42,017 nucleotides of DNA from Gemmatimonadota bacterium (GTDB taxonomy: Bacteria; Latescibacterota; UBA2968): positions 1 to 42,017 of the forward strand of contig VXRD01000138.1 of NCBI GenBank assembly GCA_009838845.1, in the 5' to 3' direction. A program made the position numbers and the translations under genes. The notes under the pieces are model-generated. The model did no database searches and was not told where the DNA came from. It worked only from the letters and a program-made list of their open reading frames with translations. Shown here in pieces: positions 9,342 to 16,181 of this stretch. Each line of letters begins with the position of its first letter. The first letter of the stretch is position 1.

Positions 9342-10842
9342 AGAGTGCCTCCAATCGCTTTGCACGTGCCACCACAAGCCGCCACTGTACCAGACCTAAG
9401 ACAATGACCAGCAGCACGGGTAGCGCAATATTGAGGGTTTTTGCCGTGGTTCGAGTCGTATCCTCCACAGTTTGCAACGGTCGCGTCGTAATCTCGCGCG
9501 ATCTCAAAGCCACGAGGTCGCGGTCACCAATGAGCACATCTACCGCATTCATCACAAAAATCCCATTGGATGGCACCTGTCCTCCTCCTCCGTCGAGTAG
9601 AAAATCGGTCGTAGAAACCAGCACCAATTGGCTCATCACATTTTCCAAACTATCTGAGGTAGCTGTCGCATAAACTCCCACTACCTTGCCCGGTTCGTTG
9701 AGCGATTGGAATGCCTGATTTTGAATGGGATTGAGATTGATAAACCCGGCCGCTGCACCCGAATGGTCCGATGTGACCAGCAAAGGCTTCACAAGGCGCG
9801 TTGAATCAGCAGTATCGTAAACAATCTCACTGGAAAACAGCATCTGAACTTGTTCCAGGCCACTGACTATTTCGTGATCGGGAAAAGATTGCAACACTGG
9901 AAAGAAAGGATACTCCACAGCCGAATTAAAGCGGAAAAATCCGCGCTGCTGAGATACTGTAACCGTGCCACAAATCCGGTCCATCACCAGGTTGTCAGCC
10001 AGACTCACGCCAAATGGTTCGAGCACCTCGAAGATATTGGACTGAATGGGCGTCCCGCGCTGCGCCTGAAGGTCGCCATTGATCTTGCTTTGCGCCAAAA
10101 ACAGATTGCCTCCCGAGTTGATATAGATCCTCAGCGCACCGAGTGCATCTTCAGACAGAGAATCGACAACCCCATTGACGAGCAACATTTCAATATCGTC
10201 GGGCACGCCGGCACTCAAAAAGACCGAGCGCACGTCGTAGGCTTCCCGAAGTCGCGCACTCACCCGCTCCATTGCCGGTGCCGAAGCCCCGGTATTCGCC
10301 ACCCCAACTACAGAGCGGTTATCGTCAACCAGTTTTTTAATTCGCGTTGTAATCTCGTATTCCAGTCCCGTGGTCGTTTGAATAACCGGCAACACCTCTC
10401 GCTTATCGCCGTAGAGCAACACCATTCCCATATAAATGCGCTTCACCTCAAATTTGTCGTTTTCGAGTACCTGCAATTGCACGGGCTGAATACCGGATTT
10501 TTGCGCGTCAAGCGCCAATTTTTCATCGTCATCGGGTCTGTAAAACTCAAACCGAAAATTGCCATCAGAATACGCGGCATATTCTTCCAGAATATCCTGC
10601 AAATACCGCCGCGTATTGCCGTATTGCCCGGGCAAATTTTCGGAAAAATAGACTTTAGCAGTCAAAAAATCGTCGATCTTCTCGAGTATCACCTTGCTCG
10701 ATGGCGACAGCGAATAAATCTGATTCTCCGTCAGGTCCAGCCGAAAGAAAAAGTTGCGAGAAACCAGATTGCCGAGTGCCACAAGCGCGATAGCAACGAC
10801 AATAAAAATTACAAAGCTCTTTTTGGAATCAATCGCAGGCAT
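9334..10842 (-). CDS. GldG family protein (auxiliary subunit of gliding-type ABC complex)
   Basis: About 502 residues, with a transmembrane segment near the N-terminus (about 10-28), the GldG/ABC_transp_aux region (RFEFYRPDDDEKLALDAQKSGI..., EVLPVIQTTTGLEYEITTRIKKLVDD..., VNGVVDSLSEDALGALRIYINSGG...) and a C-terminal transmembrane helix (about 473-492). A GTG at 10854 is in frame, but the ATG at 10842 has GGAGG five nt upstream, so it is preferred. It overlaps the DUF4340 gene by 8 nt and follows the permease stop by 2 nt. Unlike the plus-strand homologue it holds a single GldG unit. Its work is presumed extracytoplasmic, with the GldA/GldF-like subunits. The substrate is unknown. Confidence 0.9.
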   Translation of the reverse strand: MPAIDSKKSFVIFIVVAIALVALGNLVSRNFFFRLDLTENQIYSLSPSSKVILEKIDDFLTAKVYFSENLPGQYGNTRRYLQDILEEYAAYSDGNFRFEFYRPDDDEKLALDAQKSGIQPVQLQVLENDKFEVKRIYMGMVLLYGDKREVLPVIQTTTGLEYEITTRIKKLVDDNRSVVGVANTGASAPAMERVSARLREAYDVRSVFLSAGVPDDIEMLLVNGVVDSLSEDALGALRIYINSGGNLFLAQSKINGDLQAQRGTPIQSNIFEVLEPFGVSLADNLVMDRICGTVTVSQQRGFFRFNSAVEYPFFPVLQSFPDHEIVSGLEQVQMLFSSEIVYDTADSTRLVKPLLVTSDHSGAAAGFINLNPIQNQAFQSLNEPGKVVGVYATATSDSLENVMSQLVLVSTTDFLLDGGGGQVPSNGIFVMNAVDVLIGDRDLVALRSREITTRPLQTVEDTTRTTAKTLNIALPVLLVIVLGLVQWRLVVARAKRLEALYE

Positions 10843-10844
10843 GA

Positions 10845-11558
10845 CTACCTCCACTTCCGCATGTCAATAACGCGCACTGTAAGCGCCAAAAACAACCAGA
10901 TCAGCGAGCCGAAATACACCAGATTGCGCGAATCTACAACCCCGCGCGACATATTGGACAAATGGTAATCGACCGCCATAAACTGAAGGGGGCTAGCAAG
11001 GGCTGCTGGCACAAAAATCAGCAATTTATCGAGCAGATAAAATCCCAACACGAATACCGCTGCGAGAATAAAGGCAACCACCTGATTATCCGTCAAACTG
11101 CTCGTGAATGTGCCAATAGCTGCGTAAAATGCACCCACCAGAGCCAGTCCCAAATACCCACAGATTATGCCGCCGTAGTCGATATTTGTACCAACGGTCA
11201 AAAGTGTCAAAAAATGTATCAGCGTAAAACCCAACCCGGCCAACACCAGGGTAAATGCCGACAAATACTTCCCAATCACAAGTTCAATATTTTTAATCGG
11301 GAGTGTCGCCATCAACTCGTGGGTGCCCGCGCTTTTCTCGCGTGCAAGCACCCCCATCGTGACCGCGGGTACAAAAATCAGATAAATCATCGGCGTAATA
11401 TTAAATAGTGCCCGCATATCGGACTGACTGAACAGGAAGAACGTGTTGCTAAAGAAATAGCCGTTAAACAGGGCGAAAAATACCAGAAAAATATACGCCA
11501 TAGGACTTTTGAAATACGCGCCGACTTCTTTGCGATAAATCGCCATCACATTATTCAT
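10845..11558 (-). CDS. ABC-2 type permease, GldF-like
   Basis: The membrane subunit of the minus-strand gliding-type ABC module: 237 residues and about six transmembrane helices. It begins with YRKEVGAYFKSPMAYIF and carries LAREKSAGTHELMATLPIKN after helix two, both matching the plus-strand paralogue at 4,883-5,644. Its start overlaps the end of the ATPase gene by 8 nt and its stop is 2 nt before the GldG ATG, so the four genes 12,495 to 8,736 form one coupled operon in the order ATPase, permease, GldG, DUF4340. Confidence 0.92.
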   Translation of the reverse strand: MNNVMAIYRKEVGAYFKSPMAYIFLVFFALFNGYFFSNTFFLFSQSDMRALFNITPMIYLIFVPAVTMGVLAREKSAGTHELMATLPIKNIELVIGKYLSAFTLVLAGLGFTLIHFLTLLTVGTNIDYGGIICGYLGLALVGAFYAAIGTFTSSLTDNQVVAFILAAVFVLGFYLLDKLLIFVPAALASPLQFMAVDYHLSNMSRGVVDSRNLVYFGSLIWLFLALTVRVIDMRKWR

Positions 11559-12495
11559 CGCCCCCTCCTTCCCCAGTCAATCCGCGGAACACATCTTCGA
11601 GGTGAACTTGTTTTTGTGTCATCTCCAAAATGGCCCAGCCACTGTTTTTGGCATAATCAAAAATCGCCTCGCGGGGATCCATCTCACGGGCGTATTCTAT
11701 CGACAGAACACTGTGGCCATCGACCACCTCTATATTTGCAACTTCGATCTCATCAACGCTGCTGGTCAGTTCGGCGAGGCTCTCTTCATTGGCGTATTTT
11801 ACATCGAGCGTGAGTTGCGTGCGCCCCATAAATCCCGCCATCAACTCTTGACTCGTCCCATTGGCCACAATTTCGCCGTGATCAATAATCACAATGCGAT
11901 CCACAGTGGCTTCAATCTCTTGCAAAATATGGCTGGATATAATCACCATCTTCTGCTGACCCAATTCTCTAATCAGGTTCCGAATCTCCACAATCTGGTT
12001 GGGATCCAGCCCGGAGACCGGCTCATCGAAAATCAACACCTTGGGATCGTGCAAAATCGCGGCAGACAGCCCGACGCGCTGTTTATAACCCTTTGAACAC
12101 GCAGAAATGGGCAGATGAATCACATCGCGCAAACCACATTGATCAACCACGCGGTCCAAAGCCGTTTTGAACTCTCCGGCGTCTATACCGCGAACTTGAG
12201 ATATAAACTCGAGATAGTCATACACTCTCATTTCCCCATACAGAGGATTCATTTCGGGCAAATAGCCGATTTGCTCGCGAATATCCAGCGAATGGTCCTG
12301 AATATTCAGGTCGTCTATAAAGACATTCCCAGCACTTGGTGCTAAAAAGCCCGTCATAATTTTCAATGTTGTGGATTTACCCGCGCCATTTGCACCCAGG
12401 AACCCGACGATTTCCCCGTCGTCAATCTCAAAATCAATGCCCTTGAGTGCATGAATGTCGCCGTAGAACTTCTCCAAATTCTCAACTCGAATCAT
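11551..12495 (-). CDS. ABC transporter ATP-binding protein, GldA-like
   Basis: A 314-residue ATPase. Walker A is GANGAGKST (34-42), the signature is degenerate SKGYKQR (134-140), Walker B is VLIFDEP (153-159) and the H-loop is SSHI (His189). The C-terminal 100 residues (from about 215) form the extra domain typical of GldA-like and DrrA-type subunits, which the shorter plus-strand paralogue lacks. It starts the minus-strand operon and has a ribosome binding site (GGAGG upstream of the ATG). The export substrate is unknown; gliding itself cannot be inferred because none of the gliding-specific GldB/D/H-N genes is in the window. Confidence 0.93.
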   Translation of the reverse strand: MIRVENLEKFYGDIHALKGIDFEIDDGEIVGFLGANGAGKSTTLKIMTGFLAPSAGNVFIDDLNIQDHSLDIREQIGYLPEMNPLYGEMRVYDYLEFISQVRGIDAGEFKTALDRVVDQCGLRDVIHLPISACSKGYKQRVGLSAAILHDPKVLIFDEPVSGLDPNQIVEIRNLIRELGQQKMVIISSHILQEIEATVDRIVIIDHGEIVANGTSQELMAGFMGRTQLTLDVKYANEESLAELTSSVDEIEVANIEVVDGHSVLSIEYAREMDPREAIFDYAKNSGWAILEMTQKQVHLEDVFRGLTGEGGGDE

Positions 12496-12630
12496 TCTGG
12501 AACTAACCTCCTGAAAAATGGGGAAGGACGACTAATTTTTCAAAACCAAAGATTTAAACAAGTTTATGAAAAAAAATCAAGGAAAATTATAAAAAGAAGA
12601 CAGCGATAAACACAAATAAAGATAAAAAGT

Positions 12631-12667
12631 AAAAAAAGGGCGTGCCCACAGGCCGCCCATTTTTTTA
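12631..12667. terminator. Intrinsic terminator after the amidohydrolase-like gene
   Basis: GGGCG (12638-12642) pairs with CGCCC (12654-12658), flanked by A7 on the left and T7 on the right, giving a T-run on both strands. On the minus strand it ends transcription from the amidohydrolase-like gene before the GldA-like operon. Confidence 0.7.
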
Positions 12668-12671
12668 TTTT

Positions 12672-12693
12672 ACACTTCACACTTCACACTTCA
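12672..12693. repeat. Heptamer tandem repeat abutting a stop codon
   Basis: Three copies of CACTTCA (minus strand TGAAGTG) follow the stop codon of the amidohydrolase-like gene directly; the TGA itself is the first triplet of the array. See the finding on stop-proximal tandem repeats. Confidence 0.7.
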
Positions 12694-13443
12694 TTCAATC
12701 CCATAAATCCGTCCCAAATTACCTCCGAAGATCAGTGCTTCCGCCTCGTCCCCCAATTCCAACCGCTGAATTGCCCGCTTGACCTGAATCGGGCGATATT
12801 CCGGCAAATTGGACCCAAAAACAATCCGTTCGGGTCCCAATTCTTCAACAGCCTGTTTGACCTCATTCGGTACGGTTTCTTCGGGGTTAATAGCCCACAA
12901 CTTGTGAAATCGCAGAATCGTTGTGCCCAGATAAACATCGGGGCATTCACGACATACTTCAAGCGCTGTGTCAAACCCATCGGGAAAGCCCATGTGATCC
13001 ATAATAATCGGCACACCAGGCACTTGTCGCGCCACATTGCCAATACGCTCGGCACTGCAGTTGTCGCGCCCAGAATGAATCGATACCACAATCCTCAGGT
13101 CGCGCGCCGTCTCAACAAAAGGAATGACCATGGGATCATCCACATTGTATTTGTGAATAGCACCCATCAGCTTCACGCCCTGAGCACCGCGATCAACATA
13201 CGTCTTCAAAGCAGAAATCCCTTCTTCGCCCCAATGCGGATCCACGAGCGGACAGGGCAAAAGCTGGGGATGTCCCGCTGTCTTGTCGAGCAACCCATCA
13301 TTATCTGGAAGGGGCTTGGTCTGCGGCATCACCACTGCCATCTCAAATCCCGCTTCGGCTTCACATTCCAGCAAAGCGTCAATCGTTATCTGCTGCCCAT
13401 ACCAGTCATCTGTCAAATACGCTTCAAAATCTGCGGTAATCAT
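12691..13443 (-). CDS. Amidohydrolase-like (ACMSD/Amidohydro_2 superfamily) protein, metal site degenerate
   Basis: A 250-residue TIM-barrel-type protein of the amidohydrolase-2 family. Matching marks are GAQGVKLMGAIHKYNVDDP (about 88-106), VSIHSG, IIMDHMG and the C-terminal ERIVFGSNLPEY. Two metal/catalytic features usual in active members are missing: the N-terminal HxH (the start reads ITADFEAYL) and the late Asp of the GSD motif, which here is Asn (GSN). It may be catalytically altered or act on an unusual substrate. Two adjacent ATGs exist (13446 and 13443); AAGGAGG lies 2 nt before the first and 5 nt before the second, so the second is chosen. It is a single gene between an octamer-repeat element and a terminator. 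Confidence 0.8.
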   Translation of the reverse strand: MITADFEAYLTDDWYGQQITIDALLECEAEAGFEMAVVMPQTKPLPDNDGLLDKTAGHPQLLPCPLVDPHWGEEGISALKTYVDRGAQGVKLMGAIHKYNVDDPMVIPFVETARDLRIVVSIHSGRDNCSAERIGNVARQVPGVPIIMDHMGFPDGFDTALEVCRECPDVYLGTTILRFHKLWAINPEETVPNEVKQAVEELGPERIVFGSNLPEYRPIQVKRAIQRLELGDEAEALIFGGNLGRIYGIE

Positions 13444-13455
13444 CATGCCCTCCTT

Positions 13456-13565
13456 GAATCTACGAATCTACGAATCAGCGAATCAGCAAATCTACGAATC
13501 AGCGACGCAGTTCTGACTAACTTTGGGGGGCGAGGCGGGGTTCGTCTATTCGTCTATTCGTCTAA
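13456..13565. repeat. Dispersed octamer-array element, copy 1
   Basis: The left arm (13456-13503) holds six tandem octamers of the form GAATCWRC/GAATCTAC. A G-rich core follows (13504-13541, with GCAGTT, AACTTTGGGGGG, GGCGGGG). The right arm (13542-13565) holds tandem GTCTATTC octamers, whose complement GAATAGAC resembles the left unit, so the arms are imperfect inverted arrays. A homologous copy lies at 21,478-21,598. The last codons and the stop of sppA lie in the right arm. Confidence 0.85.
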
Positions 13566-15317
13566 CCGAATATCCATGGGTGTCATCTCCAAAACCTGTC
13601 GCGGCTGCCTCACTGTGCGCGCAAAGTGAAAAACGGGTTGCAACTCTGTGGTGAGTCTCTCCAACGCATCGTCCCTGCTCAGCGTGCGGATCAACCCTTT
13701 TTCCATCACCTGTTCTATTAGCGTCTTTTCTTTGGGAAATACCACGAGATTGAGAGATGCATCAGCTTCCAATTCCAATGCCTCACGAATCAGACTCATC
13801 GCAGTCTTCATGCCGCCCAATTCATCGACCAGGCCATGCGCTTTGGCATCCTCCCCAGTCCAGATTCGTCCCTTTGCCACGGCGTGAACATCGGCCTGTG
13901 ACATGTCGCGCCCCTCTGCTACCTTCGCCGTAAAATCTTCATAAATGCGGTCCAACCACGTCTGAAATTTCGCCCATTGCTCGGGCGTAAATTCTGCACC
14001 CGTGCCCCATATCAGCGCGTTTTCGCCTACCTGCGCCGTATCCCAGGTAATGCCCAGCCGTTCCCAAAATTCAGTTGTCACAAACTTTCCCGCTAATACC
14101 CCAATGGATCCCGTGATACTACCGGGTTGCGCCACAATTTTATCGGCATTCATCGCCACAAAATATCCCCCGGATCCGGCTACATTACCCATTGATACAA
14201 CTACTGGTTTGTCGGCCTTCTTAGCTTTGGCAACCTCGCGCCAGATCGCATCTGAGGCAACGTAAGACCCACCGGGAGAGTCTATTCGAAACAAAATTGC
14301 ACGTACATCCTTATCCTTCACAGCATCGCGAAAAGCTTTGGTCAACGTAGTTGCGCCCATTGTAGCAGACCCATATAAGGGATCGTAGGCACTCTTCCCG
14401 CGAAGCACAGGTCCCACGCCGTAGATCAACGCCACCTTTGTCCCTTCACCATAAGGTTTTTCATCAATGCGCTTGAGATAATTTTTTATATCCAACCATT
14501 TGGTATCTTCGCCATGCTCGCGCTTCACCAGACCGTGCACCTCATCCCAATACGCCAGACTATCTACCAGGCCTTCGGCATGGGCAGATAAGGCCAAAAA
14601 AGGTCCGCGGTTAATGAAATCGCGCACGGCTTCGGGCGTTGTGCCCCGCGCCTGTGAAATACCCAGGACCATCTGATCGACCATCGACTTTAAAAGTGCT
14701 TCACTCGCCTGGCGGTGTGCGTCTGTAAATTTGGTTTCGGTATATAGGTTCATCGCATTTTTATACTCATACCGGTGATCCATCTGCACACCAATCCCAA
14801 GCGAATCCAATGTTCCCTTGACAAAAGGATGCTCCATCGCCAGTCCCATCAAGCCCACATCGCCCGAGGGTTGGAGATAGATGCGCTCAAATGCCGTCGC
14901 CAGATAATATCCGACATTACCCGCCCCGAATTCGCCAAATGTCTCGGCAAAAATCGCGGTGGGTTTTCCGCTTTTTCCAAAATCCAGAACCGCATCTCTT
15001 ATCTCTTGTGCCTGTGCAAATCCCATCGCTGCGCCGCCCCCACGAGCCAGCAATCCCACAACGCGGTCATCCGAAGCCGCCGCGTCTAAAGCGCCGACCA
15101 CATCGCGCAACGAGCGCACATCGTCTGAGATTAATTTTGCAAATGGATCTTCGGGCACATACTCCGCAACCCCTTGCTCCAGGTTGATCTCCAAAATCAC
15201 CTGGTCGGGCACGGGATCTTCGCCAGATAGCAATACAACTGACAAGATGGTCAGGGCGACCAGCCCAACCGTAATCCCACCAATCCACGCCAAAATTCGA
15301 CCAATTTTCCTGCGCAT
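13554..15317 (-). CDS. sppA: Signal peptide peptidase SppA, 67-kDa type
   Basis: A membrane-bound serine protease that digests cleaved signal peptides. The single N-terminal transmembrane anchor is residues 8-30. The tandem peptidase S49 halves of the long (67K) form are both present (about 40-290 and 295-560). The catalytic dyad is visible: Lys186 in YEYKNAMN of the first half and Ser382 in NVAGSGGYF of the second. The length of 587 is normal. The start has AGGAGG six nt upstream. The last residues (LDE) and the stop are encoded within the octamer repeat array. It is a single gene, with a palindrome in the promoter region and the terminator of the DUF1854 operon just upstream. Confidence 0.95.
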   Translation of the reverse strand: MRRKIGRILAWIGGITVGLVALTILSVVLLSGEDPVPDQVILEINLEQGVAEYVPEDPFAKLISDDVRSLRDVVGALDAAASDDRVVGLLARGGGAAMGFAQAQEIRDAVLDFGKSGKPTAIFAETFGEFGAGNVGYYLATAFERIYLQPSGDVGLMGLAMEHPFVKGTLDSLGIGVQMDHRYEYKNAMNLYTETKFTDAHRQASEALLKSMVDQMVLGISQARGTTPEAVRDFINRGPFLALSAHAEGLVDSLAYWDEVHGLVKREHGEDTKWLDIKNYLKRIDEKPYGEGTKVALIYGVGPVLRGKSAYDPLYGSATMGATTLTKAFRDAVKDKDVRAILFRIDSPGGSYVASDAIWREVAKAKKADKPVVVSMGNVAGSGGYFVAMNADKIVAQPGSITGSIGVLAGKFVTTEFWERLGITWDTAQVGENALIWGTGAEFTPEQWAKFQTWLDRIYEDFTAKVAEGRDMSQADVHAVAKGRIWTGEDAKAHGLVDELGGMKTAMSLIREALELEADASLNLVVFPKEKTLIEQVMEKGLIRTLSRDDALERLTTELQPVFHFARTVRQPRQVLEMTPMDIRLDE

Positions 15318-15369
15318 AAAATCCTCCTGATAACCGGATTAAAATGACTTGTTGATATTGCTTAGATTG

Positions 15370-15395
15370 CAGTGAGACGCACAAATGTCTCACTG
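15370..15395. promoter_or_regulatory. Palindrome upstream of sppA (candidate operator)
   Basis: CAGTGAGAC (15370-15378) and GTCTCACTG (15387-15395) are perfect 9-bp inverted arms with an 8-nt spacer, about 53 nt upstream of the sppA start. Such a dyad suits a dimeric regulator or an mRNA hairpin; no T-run follows. The dyad is seen, its function inferred. Confidence 0.5.
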
Positions 15396-15432
15396 AGTTT
15401 CGACAAGTTAGTGATTCAAGACTGACCATACA

Positions 15433-15466
15433 AGAAAAAAAAGGGCATTTGAGAAAATGCCCTTTT
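15433..15466 (-). terminator. Intrinsic terminator of the PPTase-ABC-ABC-DUF1854 cluster
   Basis: AAAAGGGCATTT (15439-15450) pairs perfectly with AAATGCCCTTTT (15455-15466) around a GAGA loop. Read on the minus strand the stem is followed by a T-run (complement of the A-run at 15434-15442). It lies 30 nt after the DUF1854 stop. Confidence 0.9.
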
Positions 15467-15495
15467 GGGTAATGACGCAGATAGATGCCCTCACA

Positions 15496-16065
15496 TCACA
15501 CAACGGATTCCAACAGCCCCTGACTGCGGCGGTCCAGTGCCAGTATATCGGGCACCTCAAAGCGATTGTTATCCACATCAAAAATCATCAATCGCGTCTC
15601 TCCCAGCCACTGCGCGTTTTCAGCGACGGACTTGGCTACAAAATCGCGCCTGCCCCGGTCTGTATCGACGGTCCAGTACGTTACCCCGTATTCATTTTGC
15701 AACGCCACGATCTTCTGTATCTCCGCTGTCAAATACCGATTGTCCAGTTCTTCATAAACCAGAGCCTGGCTCTCTTCAGGCAAATCAGACAGGTCCTTGA
15801 TCATGCAGATCGCTTCATCCTTGATATCCAAAATGCAAAAATAGCGATCTGGTTCCGTCAACGGCGCTGCCCGCACCACTTTCACGCGGGTATAGGACCG
15901 ATCTCCTTCAATCGTCATCCGCAAAATCCACTGCGGCTCCTTAAACAAGCGGATCTTACCCGGGTCAACCGATTCGGGATGCACCATCTCAATTGGTATT
16001 GGCTTCCATTCTTCTGTTTTTTCTTCAATCTCTTCCACTTCCATCTCCAGCATATCCGTAGCCAT
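15496..16065 (-). CDS. DUF1854 family protein, ABC-exporter associated
   Basis: A 189-residue soluble protein with an acidic N-terminus (about 1-20). A DUF1854-type core follows: TRVKVVRAAPLTEPDRYFCILDIKDEAICMIKDLSDLP, then EELDNRYLTAEIQKIVAL, YWTVDTDRGRRDFV and the ending VPDILALDRRSQGLLESVV. DUF1854 proteins are found beside ABC exporters, including those annotated as cyanophycin-metabolism associated; the molecular role is unknown. A TTG at 16077 is in frame, but the ATG at 16065 has GGAG six nt upstream and is preferred. It is the last gene of the minus-strand cluster after two ABC exporters, separated from them by a 116-nt gap with micro-repeats. Confidence 0.82.
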   Translation of the reverse strand: MATDMLEMEVEEIEEKTEEWKPIPIEMVHPESVDPGKIRLFKEPQWILRMTIEGDRSYTRVKVVRAAPLTEPDRYFCILDIKDEAICMIKDLSDLPEESQALVYEELDNRYLTAEIQKIVALQNEYGVTYWTVDTDRGRRDFVAKSVAENAQWLGETRLMIFDVDNNRFEVPDILALDRRSQGLLESVV

Positions 16066-16151
16066 CAAAATCTCCAATCAGAATTACTCCCCCAACCCCG
16101 AACCTCCTGTTGTCAGTTATCAGTCCACCCAGCCCCCTTACCCTTCGCTTT

Positions 16152-16180
16152 TCATCTGTGTCCATCTGCGTCATCTGCGG
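16152..16180. repeat. Short tandem repeat after an ABC exporter stop codon
   Basis: Three imperfect units of TCATCTGCG(T/G) (minus strand CGCAGATGA) follow the TAA of the ABC exporter gene within 2 nt. A second short motif, GTCAGTTATCAGT (16112-16124), lies nearby. They belong to the stop-proximal micro-repeat class described in the findings. Confidence 0.6.
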
Positions 16181-16181
16181 A

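Noticed and set aside
9850-10968. Plus-strand ORF of 372 codons opposite the GldG and permease genes
   Set aside because: Composition is arginine- and histidine-rich and it is antisense to two well-supported, coupled genes; shadow frame.
4147-12495. Gliding-motility locus
   Set aside because: Only GldA/F/G-like and DUF4340 genes are seen; none of the other Gld or Spr genes is present, and such ABC modules are common in non-gliding bacteria.
13456-13503. CRISPR array from the repeated octamers
   Set aside because: Units are 8 bp, directly abutting and without spacers; no cas genes are present.
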